Shown here: piece after piece, positions 33,328 through 41,193 of the stretch | Position numbering within the stretch: position 1 is the stretch's first letter | Layout: each line of letters starts with the position of its first letter | Assembly (NCBI RefSeq): GCF_024256385.1 | Contig: NZ_JAMLFW010000001.1 | Span: forward strand, 1-64,000 | Direction of reading: 5' to 3' | DNA: 64,000 nt | DNA from: Anatilimnocola floriformis | GTDB taxonomy: Bacteria; Planctomycetota; Planctomycetia; Pirellulales; Pirellulaceae | Translations under genes and position numbers: made by a program | Notes under the pieces: generated by a model | The model's input: the letters and a program-made list of their open reading frames with translations, nothing else | Told to the model about the DNA's origin: nothing | Databases searched by the model: none

Positions 33328-33522
33328 ATGAGCATGTACAAACTTAACTCTCCTGAACAGCAAAAGCGGTTGGACGAACTTTCGAGGGAACCAATTCCCG
33401 CACCGGGCGTTGGAGTTCGCACGATAGAAGAAAAACTTGCGGGCTTGTCGGCTGATTCGCCACTTCGGCCGGGGCTTGAAAAAATGTTGGCCGACTTGAA
33501 GGCCAAAGGTAAAAAGGCGTGA
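33328..33522 (+). CDS. Small hypothetical protein of the integrated element
   Basis: This is a 64-residue protein from ATG 33328, with GGGAG about 9 bases upstream. It is hydrophilic and helical (SPEQQKRLDELSREP; TIEEKLAGLSADSPLRPGLEKMLADLKAKGKKA). It lies upstream of the broken end of the integrase, on the opposite strand. No family is recognised. Confidence 0.6.
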   Translation: MSMYKLNSPEQQKRLDELSREPIPAPGVGVRTIEEKLAGLSADSPLRPGLEKMLADLKAKGKKA

Positions 33523-33537
33523 ATCGCGCTGTTAACG

Positions 33538-33570
33538 AAAAAAACCCGTAGCCGCCGAAGCGACCACGGG
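33538..33570 (-). terminator. Rho-independent terminator after the tape measure gene
   Basis: On the minus strand an imperfect stem of about 11 bp (CCCGTGGTCGC and GCGGCTACGGG) closes on a TTCG tetraloop and is followed by seven T residues. It lies directly after the stop of the tape measure gene at 33578. Confidence 0.85.
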
Positions 33571-33577
33571 CTAGTTG

Positions 33578-36352
33578 TTATCGCGCTGTTCCTCGCCGGA
33601 GTTCCCGGCGAATGTGGGCCATTACTTCGCGGGCGGTGGCTTTTGAATCGCCCTCGCCATGCAAATTCAGGTTAATGTCGCCGTTCAGGTTCGTTGTCGA
33701 ACCGGCCGCCATGGGGCGCGGAGCGATTCCCGCGTTCACCTGCTGAAACTGTGGGAAGAACTTCGCCGCCGATCGCGCGTTCACAACGAACTCGCCCGGC
33801 GTGAGCATCGCAGAGACTGTGTCGGTCCCCTGCGGCGCTTGGCCGCCGGCCGCGAGTGCCAGCCCGCCAGCCGCTTTGCTCACCGGTGCCTGGCCGCCGA
33901 TCCCGGCCGCGGCGCTGGCCGCTGCCTGATAAGAGGCCGCGGTCGCAGCTGCCGACTTCGCGATTGAATCTGCGGCCGATTGCGTGCTCTGCAGGGTGCT
34001 GCCGAGCGACGCAGCCGCGGTGCTTGTCGACTGCATCGCGGAAGACATCGTCACGGCCGGCGCTGCGGCCTGCAAAATCTTCTGCAACGGGGCGAGCTTG
34101 GCTTCCAGTTCAGGAATGTTGCCGATGGTGCTTTGGACTCGCTGAATCTCTTGGAACGTTCCGAGGGCCTCATCCAGGGCGTTCAGCGTGGAAGCAAAGG
34201 CGAACTTGCCCGCCTTCGGAGTGAAGAACCCATCACCCGCGAGGGCCTGCGATCCGAGCTTGTTACGCGCTTCGATGACTTTGGCGAGTTCCTCTTCAGT
34301 GAACTTCCCCGCGTCGCGCAGCCGCTGCAGTTCCGCAAACACGCCCGCGAACTGCTGGCGCAAATCCTCGCCCTCGCCGCCGCCGATCACCGCCCGGGAC
34401 GTTTTCAGCCGTTCCAAGGTCTGGAATAGCGAGTCCAGATTGCCGCGCAGCCGATCCGCTCCGGCCTGGCCGCTTAACGCCGTGTCAATCTGCGCCTTCA
34501 GTTCCGCGGCCTTCTTCTGCGCGTCGATCAGCCCCCGGCTGACTTGGTCCGGGTTGGTCAATTCGCGGCCGAGCACCTTCCCGAGCGCCGCTTCATCGAC
34601 CTTGGTCCCCGCCTTGAACTTGTCGAAAGCTGCTTTCTTCTCTTCTGCCGTCTTGGCGTTCGCCACGTCCTGCAGATAGGCCGCGTTCAGCTTCTGGTTG
34701 ACCTGCAGCGCTGCTTGAACCCTCGCCTCATTCGTTTTATTGAATGCGTCGCGCTGCGAGGCGAGCTTGCCTTGAAAGTCCTGAAGAAACGTTTTGTCTT
34801 CAGCCTTCAGTTTGTTCAAGTCTCGGAACAGCGCTTCCATGCGTTTACTTTCAACTGCGTTACCGACTGCCTGGCCGATTCCGGCCGCAATCGGCACGAG
34901 CGCCAGGCCGTTCAAGCCTTTCGACAAGAGGCCTAGCTGCGAGTTCGCGGCCGTAATGCTCAGGCGCAGCGTCACGAAGCCGGCAGTGATCCCCGCGAGG
35001 GCCGGCAGCACCTGTTTCGTTGTGGCGATTATGTTTTCAGCACCGCCCGCGAACTTGAAGAACTTATCGGCGGTGTCTAGGGTTGCTTGCCCTAGGTTCA
35101 CTGTCATTTCGTTCCGCAGCTTATTCAGCGCCGCCGTGACGCGCTCAGCATCGGTATCCGTTGCCGCGAGAAACTTCTCTCGGTTGAACTCGCGGCCCGC
35201 GTTCGTCATCTCGTTGATATTCCGAGTCAGTTCGCCAAGGTCGTCGGAGGTCAGCGAGGTAGCGCCCGATAGTCCGCGGATATTCGGGAACAACTTCGCC
35301 ATTTGTTCGGCGCTGCCGCCGGTGCTCGCGGACAATTCCTTCAGCACGCCAGAGAGGCCGAGCGTCTTGATTGCCAATTCACTGGAAGAGAACCCCATTT
35401 CAGCGAGTTGTTTTTCCATCGTCTCGCTAGGCTTCTGCAGCGCTGACAGAATCGCACGCAGTTGCGTTAGTGCTTCGCTGGTTTTCGTACCGCGAACCGA
35501 GATTGCCGCGAGTGCGCCGCCGGTTTCTTCCAAAGAAACTCCGAGGTCGCTTGCGATGGTATCGATACGACCGAAGCTGTTGGCCAACTCGCTGGCGTTA
35601 ATCCGTCCGCGATCAATCGTAGCAAAGAAAATGCTGCTGACTTTGTCGGTATCATCGACCGATAAATTGAACCCGCGCAACGCTGCCGAGAGTAAATCGA
35701 CAGAGTCTTTCAAGCTCGAATTCGTTGCTTTTGCAAATCGCGCAGCCTCAGCCGTAAAGGTCAACGACTGCTGAAAATCTCCGACTTGATTCGAGAGTGC
35801 GTTGTAGGTTGCTTCGGTCGCCTGCAGTAGCGGGATATTGAATTCGTCCGACAGCTTGCGAACGGATACGGCGATTTCGTCAAACTTCGCGCCGTCCGCA
35901 ATCGTGGTTGTCAGCGCGACTTGCTTCTGGAAATCGATTGCCGATTTCGCGGTATCCTGCAGAGCGTTTCGGAGTTGCGACAGTGCGCGAATAATCGCCT
36001 GCGTGTAAACGATGCGCGACAGCAAGCCGAGTGACGTAGTAAGCCGCTCAGTGTGCTGCACGGCCTGCGGTACGTTCTGGTTAAACGCCTGCGCGGCCGC
36101 GCCCAATTGCTGCTGCGTGCTGGTGCCGAATTGCTGCGTGGCTTTGGTCGCATTGCCTAGACTCGTCTGCACTGATGAAGCCATGCCGCTCGCGGCCGTG
36201 GCAAAGTTCTTTGCCGTGTTATTGAATTGCCCGATGGTTTGGCCGAGATTGGCAAAGCTCTGCTGCAGTTTGTTCAAGCCGCTGTCGAGGGCCGCAATTG
36301 CCGCCAGGGCATTCGAGGCATCGAAGCCCATCCGCTGTACGATTTCAGTCAT
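33578..36352 (-). CDS. Phage tail tape measure protein (TP901 / PhageMin_Tail family)
   Basis: This 924-residue protein sets tail length in siphovirus- or myovirus-type tails and is ejected with the DNA. A helical coiled-coil start precedes the conserved block at about 110-330 (TAKSAIDFQKQVALTTTIAD; NSSLKDSVDLLSAALRGFNLSVDDTDKVSS; GVSLEETGGALAAIS; TKTSEALTQLRAILSAL). A hydrophobic segment lies near 445-500. A long helical region runs to about 800. The C-terminus has the usual GTDTVSAMLTPGEFVVNARSA block. At the rule of thumb of 1.5 angstrom per residue it would fit a tail of roughly 140 nm. It has its own terminator at the end, and a hairpin terminator just upstream. Confidence 0.93.
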   Translation of the reverse strand: MTEIVQRMGFDASNALAAIAALDSGLNKLQQSFANLGQTIGQFNNTAKNFATAASGMASSVQTSLGNATKATQQFGTSTQQQLGAAAQAFNQNVPQAVQHTERLTTSLGLLSRIVYTQAIIRALSQLRNALQDTAKSAIDFQKQVALTTTIADGAKFDEIAVSVRKLSDEFNIPLLQATEATYNALSNQVGDFQQSLTFTAEAARFAKATNSSLKDSVDLLSAALRGFNLSVDDTDKVSSIFFATIDRGRINASELANSFGRIDTIASDLGVSLEETGGALAAISVRGTKTSEALTQLRAILSALQKPSETMEKQLAEMGFSSSELAIKTLGLSGVLKELSASTGGSAEQMAKLFPNIRGLSGATSLTSDDLGELTRNINEMTNAGREFNREKFLAATDTDAERVTAALNKLRNEMTVNLGQATLDTADKFFKFAGGAENIIATTKQVLPALAGITAGFVTLRLSITAANSQLGLLSKGLNGLALVPIAAGIGQAVGNAVESKRMEALFRDLNKLKAEDKTFLQDFQGKLASQRDAFNKTNEARVQAALQVNQKLNAAYLQDVANAKTAEEKKAAFDKFKAGTKVDEAALGKVLGRELTNPDQVSRGLIDAQKKAAELKAQIDTALSGQAGADRLRGNLDSLFQTLERLKTSRAVIGGGEGEDLRQQFAGVFAELQRLRDAGKFTEEELAKVIEARNKLGSQALAGDGFFTPKAGKFAFASTLNALDEALGTFQEIQRVQSTIGNIPELEAKLAPLQKILQAAAPAVTMSSAMQSTSTAAASLGSTLQSTQSAADSIAKSAAATAASYQAAASAAAGIGGQAPVSKAAGGLALAAGGQAPQGTDTVSAMLTPGEFVVNARSAAKFFPQFQQVNAGIAPRPMAAGSTTNLNGDINLNLHGEGDSKATAREVMAHIRRELRRGTAR

Positions 36353-36372
36353 TGTTCGATTCCAAGAAACGA

Positions 36373-36397
36373 AAAAGCCCCAGCGAATGCCGGGGCC
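36373..36397 (-). terminator. Terminator-like hairpin upstream of the tape measure gene
   Basis: On the minus strand, GCCCCGGCATTCGCTGGGGC forms a hairpin and is followed by TTTTTCG. It separates the two chaperone-position genes from the tape measure gene and would reduce read-through. Confidence 0.75.
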
Positions 36398-36426
36398 AGT
36401 GGTTGTTTAAGTTGTGGGAGAGGGCG

Positions 36427-36630
36427 CTAGGCTGCTTTCAGCAGTTCGACAGCGCACACGGTGGCCGTGTGATAGAGCCACGGCCGAACCTGATGATGGT
36501 CAGTTATCGTGACCGACTTCAGCCGCTCGTATGCTCGCTGCGTTGCCAGTTCGGCGAGTATCTGATTGCCCTTGAAGTAACGCATGGCCAAGTAATCTTG
36601 GATGCCTGCGGCAAGGTGTTCTGCGTTCAT
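36427..36630 (-). CDS. Small tail-region protein, second gene in tail-chaperone position
   Basis: This is a 67-residue protein from ATG 36630. It overlaps the stop of the upstream 160-residue gene by 4 bases (ATGA), so translation is coupled. It is helical (LAAGIQDYLAMRYFKGNQILAELATQRAYERLK). Two small overlapping genes just before the tape measure gene usually encode tail assembly chaperones (gpG/gpGT type). No slippery frameshift site is visible at the junction, so here they would be separate proteins. The role is inferred from position only. Confidence 0.65.
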   Translation of the reverse strand: MNAEHLAAGIQDYLAMRYFKGNQILAELATQRAYERLKSVTITDHHQVRPWLYHTATVCAVELLKAA

Positions 36631-37109
36631 GCCACCACCTTCAGTTGAGGGCGGAACATTTCATCGCACAGCGTCAGCAGTTGTTCATCGTCCGCAGTGA
36701 GATATTGCCAGATTTCCAAGTTATCCAGCGCTGCGGCGCACGCTTGAAACTTGGGAGTCTCCCAAATCTCGCTGTACTCGCCCGGATCGCTCCCGCAGTT
36801 CATCGCCGCGAACTGCCGCCAGTAGCGGGCCGGGATGCGGTGCGAGCACAATACATCCTGCAACTGTTGTCGGCCGATGATTTCGACAACCGCGCGAATC
36901 AATGCAATCTGCGGCGATGGGGCGAACGCCCGCGGATTTAATCGCAGGGCGGTTAGAGCGTCCGAGACGATCCGCGGGGAACTGCCGTCAAAATCGGTAA
37001 GCCAATCGGCGATACCGGTGAGCATTTGCTCGCAGGATCGCACGAATTCGGAATACCGACGCTCGTTGCCAGTCGCTAAGAAAGAGTAGAAAACATCGTC
37101 AGAAGTCAT
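36627..37109 (-). CDS. Tail-region protein, first gene in tail-chaperone position
   Basis: This is a 160-residue protein from ATG 37109, with GGAGA about 7 bases upstream. It is mainly helical (YSEFVRSCEQMLTGIADWL; IALIRAVVEIIGRQQLQDVLC; KFQACAAALDNLEIWQYL). The first residues (MTSDDVFYSFLATG) and the size agree with a phage tail assembly chaperone, and it is coupled to the next gene by ATGA. A good promoter lies just upstream. It matches no named family that I can see. Confidence 0.65.
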   Translation of the reverse strand: MTSDDVFYSFLATGNERRYSEFVRSCEQMLTGIADWLTDFDGSSPRIVSDALTALRLNPRAFAPSPQIALIRAVVEIIGRQQLQDVLCSHRIPARYWRQFAAMNCGSDPGEYSEIWETPKFQACAAALDNLEIWQYLTADDEQLLTLCDEMFRPQLKVVA

Positions 37110-37150
37110 TTGTTGTCTCCGGCCAAGGTGCGAATCAAGTTGGTACTTGA

Positions 37151-37178
37151 AACATACCCGCAATTAGGCCGAAGTCAA
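37151..37178 (-). promoter_or_regulatory. Probable sigma-70 promoter for the tail-chaperone pair
   Basis: On the minus strand TTGACT (37178-37173) and TATGTT (37156-37151) are spaced 16 bases apart. They lie about 40 bases upstream of the start of the 160-residue gene. Another TTGACA lies a little further upstream. Confidence 0.5.
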
Positions 37179-37245
37179 ATTATTTTGTCGCCGTAACTGC
37201 TTTTGTCAAAGCAACTTACACCAGCTTTGACAGCTTCGCCGCCAC

Positions 37246-38097
37246 TTATTCCACGTGCCAGTGGAGCAGCCGCAGAAGACTATCAAAATTGCCGCTTCCT
37301 GCCTGATAGTTGCTAATCCCAATTCCAATTTGATCGGGCGCACCTAGTGCGGTGCGCGAGTGTTGGAGCAGTTGCACCCACTCGACTCCATCAGGGCTAA
37401 TGGAATACGTCAGGTTCGCACCGTCATCACGCACGCGAAGCCAATGAACCGTCTGGGAATAGACTGGGTTGGTCACGACGATGCGAGACGTTCCTGAGAA
37501 TGTTGTCTCGTCGGTCCAATCATTTGCTAAAAACCGAAACGGTGTGGTTGAGTTTGTGTTGAACGACAAGTCGTGAAACTTGCCGCTAGAACTCTGCCGC
37601 AGAATCAAACCGGCAACTGGATTGCCGGCGTTCCCTTCGAGGTCGCGGACGGCCAGCAATCGAAAACCGGCAATAACGCTATACGGCGGGGTAGGAGCGG
37701 AAACGTAGGCGATGCGCCAGTTCGTGCTGCTGCTGCGAGGCGCTCGCAGGCAGACGGTCCCGTTGTGATCGGTAAGAGTCGCGCCGCCTTGGTTGATCCA
37801 CGAGAAATCAGCAGCGGTAATCGCTGAAAATCCGTCAGCCGCGATCAACTGATAGAGCGTCGGCGGTTTGATTTCATAAACCCTCGTGCCTCCGACGTGG
37901 CTGGCTGCCGATGTTCCTTCCGCCCCGCGAATTACGGTAAGCGTGTCACCGCTACGATTCGTGCATAGGAGGAACTCGCTGCCGATCCGCAGACGACCCC
38001 GCGGCGGCCCCGGAATGCTGTCCACTGTGATCGTCGTTTGCGTGTCGTCGATGTCTTCAGCCAACCGGGTGGCTGCGTTAATGATTTGTCCGCTCAT
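37246..38097 (-). CDS. Lectin-like tail-associated protein
   Basis: This is a 283-residue protein. The N-terminal ~75 residues (ATRLAEDIDDTQTTITVDSIPG, then IGSEFLLCTNRSGDTLTVIRGAEGTSAASH) form a small beta-domain often found at the start of phage tail fibre or structural proteins. The remaining ~200 residues are rich in beta-strand and end with SISPDGVEWVQLLQHSRTALGAPDQIGIGISN. That resembles the concanavalin A-like fold (DUF1349/LamG type) that binds sugars. In the tail module it is a good candidate for a distal tail or receptor-binding protein. This is inference from fold and position. Confidence 0.65.
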   Translation of the reverse strand: MSGQIINAATRLAEDIDDTQTTITVDSIPGPPRGRLRIGSEFLLCTNRSGDTLTVIRGAEGTSAASHVGGTRVYEIKPPTLYQLIAADGFSAITAADFSWINQGGATLTDHNGTVCLRAPRSSSTNWRIAYVSAPTPPYSVIAGFRLLAVRDLEGNAGNPVAGLILRQSSSGKFHDLSFNTNSTTPFRFLANDWTDETTFSGTSRIVVTNPVYSQTVHWLRVRDDGANLTYSISPDGVEWVQLLQHSRTALGAPDQIGIGISNYQAGSGNFDSLLRLLHWHVE

Positions 38098-38121
38098 GTT
38101 CTGATTCCCGTGTTAGAAGGG

Positions 38122-38457
38122 CTATGTCCAGTCGAGGAAGGCAGCCGGACCATCGAACCCAGCTACAAGCAAAACGAGATCACCGCAGCGAAGCTCGCCA
38201 TTGACAAGACGCAACGTGAAACCCTCAGGCATCGGCTGCCAACCCACGCTAAGTAACTGGCCGCCAGAGCCTCTCGGATAAACCGAGACTCCGATACTTG
38301 CGGCCGGTCCTTGGAACTTGGCTTCTCGAACTTGTTCAAGTTGGGCGGTTTCAGCATGATCGAACAACAGCGATCCGTTGCAATAAACAGCGGACCCGTT
38401 GCGGGTGAACTCGGCTTGCTCAGGGATTGCAAAAACAACAGCATGCAAATCGATCAT
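38122..38457 (-). CDS. Tail-module protein, unknown
   Basis: This is a 111-residue protein from ATG 38457, with AGGA about 10 bases upstream and only 4 bases after the stop of the preceding gene. It looks beta-rich (HAVVFAIPEQAEFTRNGSAVYCNGSLLFDHAETAQLEQ). It ends 24 bases before the lectin-like gene and must share its transcript. No family is recognised. It may be a small structural tail protein. Confidence 0.6.
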   Translation of the reverse strand: MIDLHAVVFAIPEQAEFTRNGSAVYCNGSLLFDHAETAQLEQVREAKFQGPAASIGVSVYPRGSGGQLLSVGWQPMPEGFTLRLVNGELRCGDLVLLVAGFDGPAAFLDWT

Positions 38458-38461
38458 CGAT

Positions 38462-38971
38462 CTAAAATCCTGGCGTGTGGTATGCACCGCCCCAGCGTTC
38501 CACCGAACTCTGCAGCGGGCGAATTCCAAGCAATATAAAATGACTGTCCCAGCGTTTTTTCAGTTCTGCCGCTTCTTTGCGCCAACGGTTTTGCAAGAGT
38601 CCGAGCGGGCCACCCTTCGGCATGCCGAATTGCGTGGGTGCTTCTGTAAGCGGTTCGCCTGCAATGAAGCTCGCAGGCGTCGCCAGGTTGTCGCTTTCGG
38701 TGTCGGGGTCGATTCCATCAACGCCATCAACGCCGGCAACGCTCAGATAAGCAACCCGATGAAGACGGCGGCAGAAAGCTTGATCGATTTTCACCGCCGC
38801 GAACGCAACAACGTGCTGATATGGTCCGGCGCAGTTGCGGCCTAACTGATTCGGCACTCGCGAGTTGTCAGTAACTAGCCCGACGCGAATGAAGGGCAAC
38901 TGCTTTAGCGCTTCATCCAGCCAAACAATGTGGGTCTCAGCGGCGTAGACCGCGGAAGGATAAATAAGCAC
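38462..38971 (-). CDS. Tail-module protein, unknown
   Basis: This is a 169-residue protein that probably starts with GTG at 38971 (AGG about 9 bases upstream). It overlaps the upstream gene by 35 bases. The sequence mixes strands and helices (VYAAETHIVWLDEALKQLPFIRVGLVTDN; GVDGVDGIDPDTESDN). No motif is recognised. Only the context, a tightly packed tail operon, suggests a structural or assembly role. Confidence 0.55.
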   Translation of the reverse strand: MLIYPSAVYAAETHIVWLDEALKQLPFIRVGLVTDNSRVPNQLGRNCAGPYQHVVAFAAVKIDQAFCRRLHRVAYLSVAGVDGVDGIDPDTESDNLATPASFIAGEPLTEAPTQFGMPKGGPLGLLQNRWRKEAAELKKRWDSHFILLGIRPLQSSVERWGGAYHTPGF

Positions 38972-39386
38972 GTTTGATGCCTCGCCAGAAGAGAGTTAGA
39001 GCGCGTCGCCAGGACTGCCAGCGCTTACGCTTGCGGTCTCGGATTTGATCCCATGCCCGCGCCGAAGCTCGGTGAATCCAGCGGCGATAACCGAGCGGGT
39101 GAGGTTTGTTTTGCGGCAGCTTTAGACTATCCCAGTTCGATGACGGCTTGTTCGGCCGCAACGAACTTGGATCAACGCAACGCCCGCCACCGTCCCGCGG
39201 CGGCACGCCGTCGCAATCGGTGGGCATGAGATACCACAGCCGAATGATTCCGAGCGTCGGCGCACTATGCGCCACCACCACCGAGCCTTTCGGCCCGATG
39301 GGGAGAGGCCCACGGATAGTTTGCTCTCGCACGTATCGCAGAGACCGGGCGAAGGGGTGAACCCAAATGATGTCGGTTTCATTCAT
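38937..39386 (-). CDS. Element protein with basic tryptophan-rich C-terminus
   Basis: This is a 149-residue protein whose ATG overlaps the stop of the preceding gene as ATGA. The first 55 residues look like beta-strands (GPLPIGPKGSVVVAHSAPTLGIIRLWYL). The C-terminus is highly basic and aromatic (RARAWDQIRDRKRKRWQSWRRALTLFW as short stretches). It may interact with nucleic acid or membrane. No family is recognised; it is part of the tail operon. Confidence 0.55.
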   Translation of the reverse strand: MNETDIIWVHPFARSLRYVREQTIRGPLPIGPKGSVVVAHSAPTLGIIRLWYLMPTDCDGVPPRDGGGRCVDPSSLRPNKPSSNWDSLKLPQNKPHPLGYRRWIHRASARAWDQIRDRKRKRWQSWRRALTLFWRGIKRAYLSFRGLRR

Positions 39387-40123
39387 GCTTGTGCGGCCTC
39401 GCCTTCAGGAGCTTCAGGCGTTGCCGCCACTTCCTCGGCGAGAGCTTCACGCGCGGCCGTCATCTCGGCAGCGAGCGCTTCGGACTTCTCATCCAAGGCC
39501 GCAGCTTTCGCCTGTAAAAACTCGTTTCGAGTTTTCTCAAAGGCGTCATTTTCCTGCCAGAACTTGGCGAAGTCGCCGGTGCGCTGCAGTGCGGTGAGAC
39601 GGGCGCGAGCATCTTCAACCCACGCATTCGGAATTCCGTGATTCGTTTCAAGCCGAACAACCCACGTTGCAGCACGACTCAGAGCCGTTTGAACCTCGCT
39701 GCTGGTCATCAACGCTTCGTGAACCTTGGCAGCTACACGCTTTGCGTCGAGTTCGTCAGCGAGTTTGTGGAAGTGGTCGATACGTCCCTGGATGCGTTGC
39801 TTGTCGTATCGCGGAGCGTGCGCCAATTCGTTCTCAGTCATTGCGGCGTAATCGCGGAAATGGTTGCGATCTGCGTCGGGTTCACCGCTGCGCACGATGC
39901 GATCTGTGCGTTCGTCAACAACCCCATTGACATGCTCACGCTTTGAAAGCACTCGCCCCGCGCGGGCGTTGTTGGCAGCCATCACGGCGTTCGCCTCGGC
40001 TTCCATCTTGGCGAGCGCCTCGCGCTTCGATTTGCCGTCCCGGTCTCTGGTGAACGGGTATTCGCGCTTCGTGATTGCCGACTTGAATACGCCGCCGGTT
40101 GAATGCTCGGTTAGGGAGTGCAT
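39383..40123 (-). CDS. Helical coiled-coil protein of the tail operon
   Basis: This is a 246-residue, highly charged, almost entirely helical protein (REALAKMEAEANAVMAANNARAG; NEFLQAKAAALDEKSEALAAEMTAAREALAEEVAA). Its C-terminus is Ala/Glu/Pro-rich. In size and composition it is like phage scaffold or head-tail accessory proteins, but no capsid gene follows. Its start overlaps the small 53-residue gene before it by 13 bases. Function unknown. Confidence 0.6.
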   Translation of the reverse strand: MHSLTEHSTGGVFKSAITKREYPFTRDRDGKSKREALAKMEAEANAVMAANNARAGRVLSKREHVNGVVDERTDRIVRSGEPDADRNHFRDYAAMTENELAHAPRYDKQRIQGRIDHFHKLADELDAKRVAAKVHEALMTSSEVQTALSRAATWVVRLETNHGIPNAWVEDARARLTALQRTGDFAKFWQENDAFEKTRNEFLQAKAAALDEKSEALAAEMTAAREALAEEVAATPEAPEGEAAQA

Positions 40124-40272
40124 TTCTTCTCTTCTTGTTTCGCGCCGACTTTGGTCGGCAGTGGTGTGGGGAGGGTTGCAGGCTTCTGTGCCAGATTCTG
40201 AGCGATGCGCGTTTGTGCTTCGGCGATCCTTAGCGAGGTTAGTCGCTCGCGATCTCGTCTTTCTTTACGCAT
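40111..40272 (-). CDS. Very small basic protein upstream of the coiled-coil gene
   Basis: A 53-residue frame runs from ATG 40272 to a TAA ending at 40111 and overlaps the next gene's start by 13 bases. The sequence is strongly basic and helical at first (MRKERRDRERLTSLRIAEAQ), then Pro/Thr/Lys-rich. Tight packing in the operon supports it; the ribosome site (AGGG about 10 bases upstream) is only fair. It is too short to assign. Confidence 0.45.
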   Translation of the reverse strand: MRKERRDRERLTSLRIAEAQTRIAQNLAQKPATLPTPLPTKVGAKQEEKKCTP

Positions 40273-40302
40273 GGGGGAAGCCCTAAAAAGGAGCAGCGGG
40301 AC

Positions 40303-40662
40303 TTAGGCGAATTCGAGGTGGCGTCGGTAGGGATTCAGGCGCTGGGAAAGAACAGTCCTGTAGTGGCAGGGTGGCAACGCCGCCAACACTGTATTGACCG
40401 TCTCGTAGGTATCTTCAAAATCAGCGCCCGCAGGCCCGATGAGCGTGTCGAGCGCTGAGATACTATCTGCGAGCCCCGCGGTTCCACTGCCCTGAAGAGC
40501 TACGAGCAGATCGCGGACCGCTGCCGCCTGTGCGATAAGGTCTTGGCGGGATTCATCGGCGACTGCCATCGCAGTGAGTACACAATACAAGTCACTCGAT
40601 TGCTGCTGGTCAAAGGGAATGCCGATTCTGTTAAGCAAACGTCGGAAACAATTGATGAACAT
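40303..40662 (-). CDS. Small helical element protein
   Basis: This is a 119-residue protein from ATG 40662, with GGAG about 9 bases upstream. It is helical (SSDLYCVLTAMAVADESRQDLIAQAAAVRDLLVALQ) and ends in an Arg-rich segment. It seems to be the first gene of the tail-side operon, after the stem-loop region. No family is recognised. Confidence 0.6.
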   Translation of the reverse strand: MFINCFRRLLNRIGIPFDQQQSSDLYCVLTAMAVADESRQDLIAQAAAVRDLLVALQGSGTAGLADSISALDTLIGPAGADFEDTYETVNTVLAALPPCHYRTVLSQRLNPYRRHLEFA

Positions 40663-40787
40663 TTCAAAATCTCCAAAGGGGTGAAAGAAAAAGGCAGCAG
40701 GGAGTCAAAAAACCTGCCAGGTAGTTGTGACTTCGACCTGCCGCCCCGGTGCCCGCGGCCGGCGACTGCTCGGCGGCGGTGATTCGC

Positions 40788-40929
40788 GGGGACCGGCCAG
40801 TGAAAGAACAAGCTGGCCGGTCCCCCGTCCAGCGCCGACGTTGCCGGCGCTGCGACGCTCTTTATCAAAGGGACCGGCCGGCCCATTCTCAAAGCCGGTC
40901 CCCGGCGCAGCGGGGTCAAACGCTGCGCC
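40788..40929. repeat. Three tandem strong stem-loops
   Basis: Stem 1 is 40788-40800 with 40813-40825 (13 perfect pairs). Stem 2 is 40870-40878 with 40894-40902 and uses the same core GGGACCGGC. Stem 3 is 40904-40912 with 40921-40929 (9 perfect pairs). They fill the gap between two minus-strand genes. They could act as terminators, RNA stabilisers or protein-binding sites. Confidence 0.75.
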
Positions 40930-40941
40930 TTGCAAAGATAG

Positions 40942-41193
40942 TTAAGAGAACTCTTCTTGTATTTGTTCGATTGCGTTGGCGAAGGTGAACGGCGCGGGCG
41001 GCGGCGTGGGTTCGTCCGAGTCCTCGGCGAGGGCTTCGAGGTTCTTCGCTAATGAGACGTAGACGCTCGGTTCGTGGTGCAAGCCTCGCAGGCCAAATTT
41101 ATGGAAACGCTCGACCACGCAATCTTCGCACTGTGAATCGAGATCGTAGGAGCCGACGACAGGGCCGCCGCACGACAGGCAGAGGTTAGGCAT
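40942..41193 (-). CDS. Small zinc-ribbon protein
   Basis: This is an 83-residue protein. The first 30 residues carry two Cys pairs (CLSCGG, then SQCEDC) that should bind one zinc. The rest is helical and acidic (KNLEALAEDSDEPTPPPAP). The start at ATG 41193 overlaps the upstream gene by 8 bases. It is probably a regulator or nucleic-acid-binding accessory of the element. Confidence 0.6.
   Translation of the reverse strand: MPNLCLSCGGPVVGSYDLDSQCEDCVVERFHKFGLRGLHHEPSVYVSLAKNLEALAEDSDEPTPPPAPFTFANAIEQIQEEFS

Noticed and set aside
33113-33328. 71-residue minus-strand ORF as the missing integrase N-terminus
   Set aside because: It is in another frame and shows no core-binding-domain features; no frameshift that would rebuild a normal integrase is evident.
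40705-40935. 76-residue minus-strand ORF
   Set aside because: It starts with TTG, has no ribosome site and is made of the three tandem hairpins; the structure explains the sequence better than coding does.
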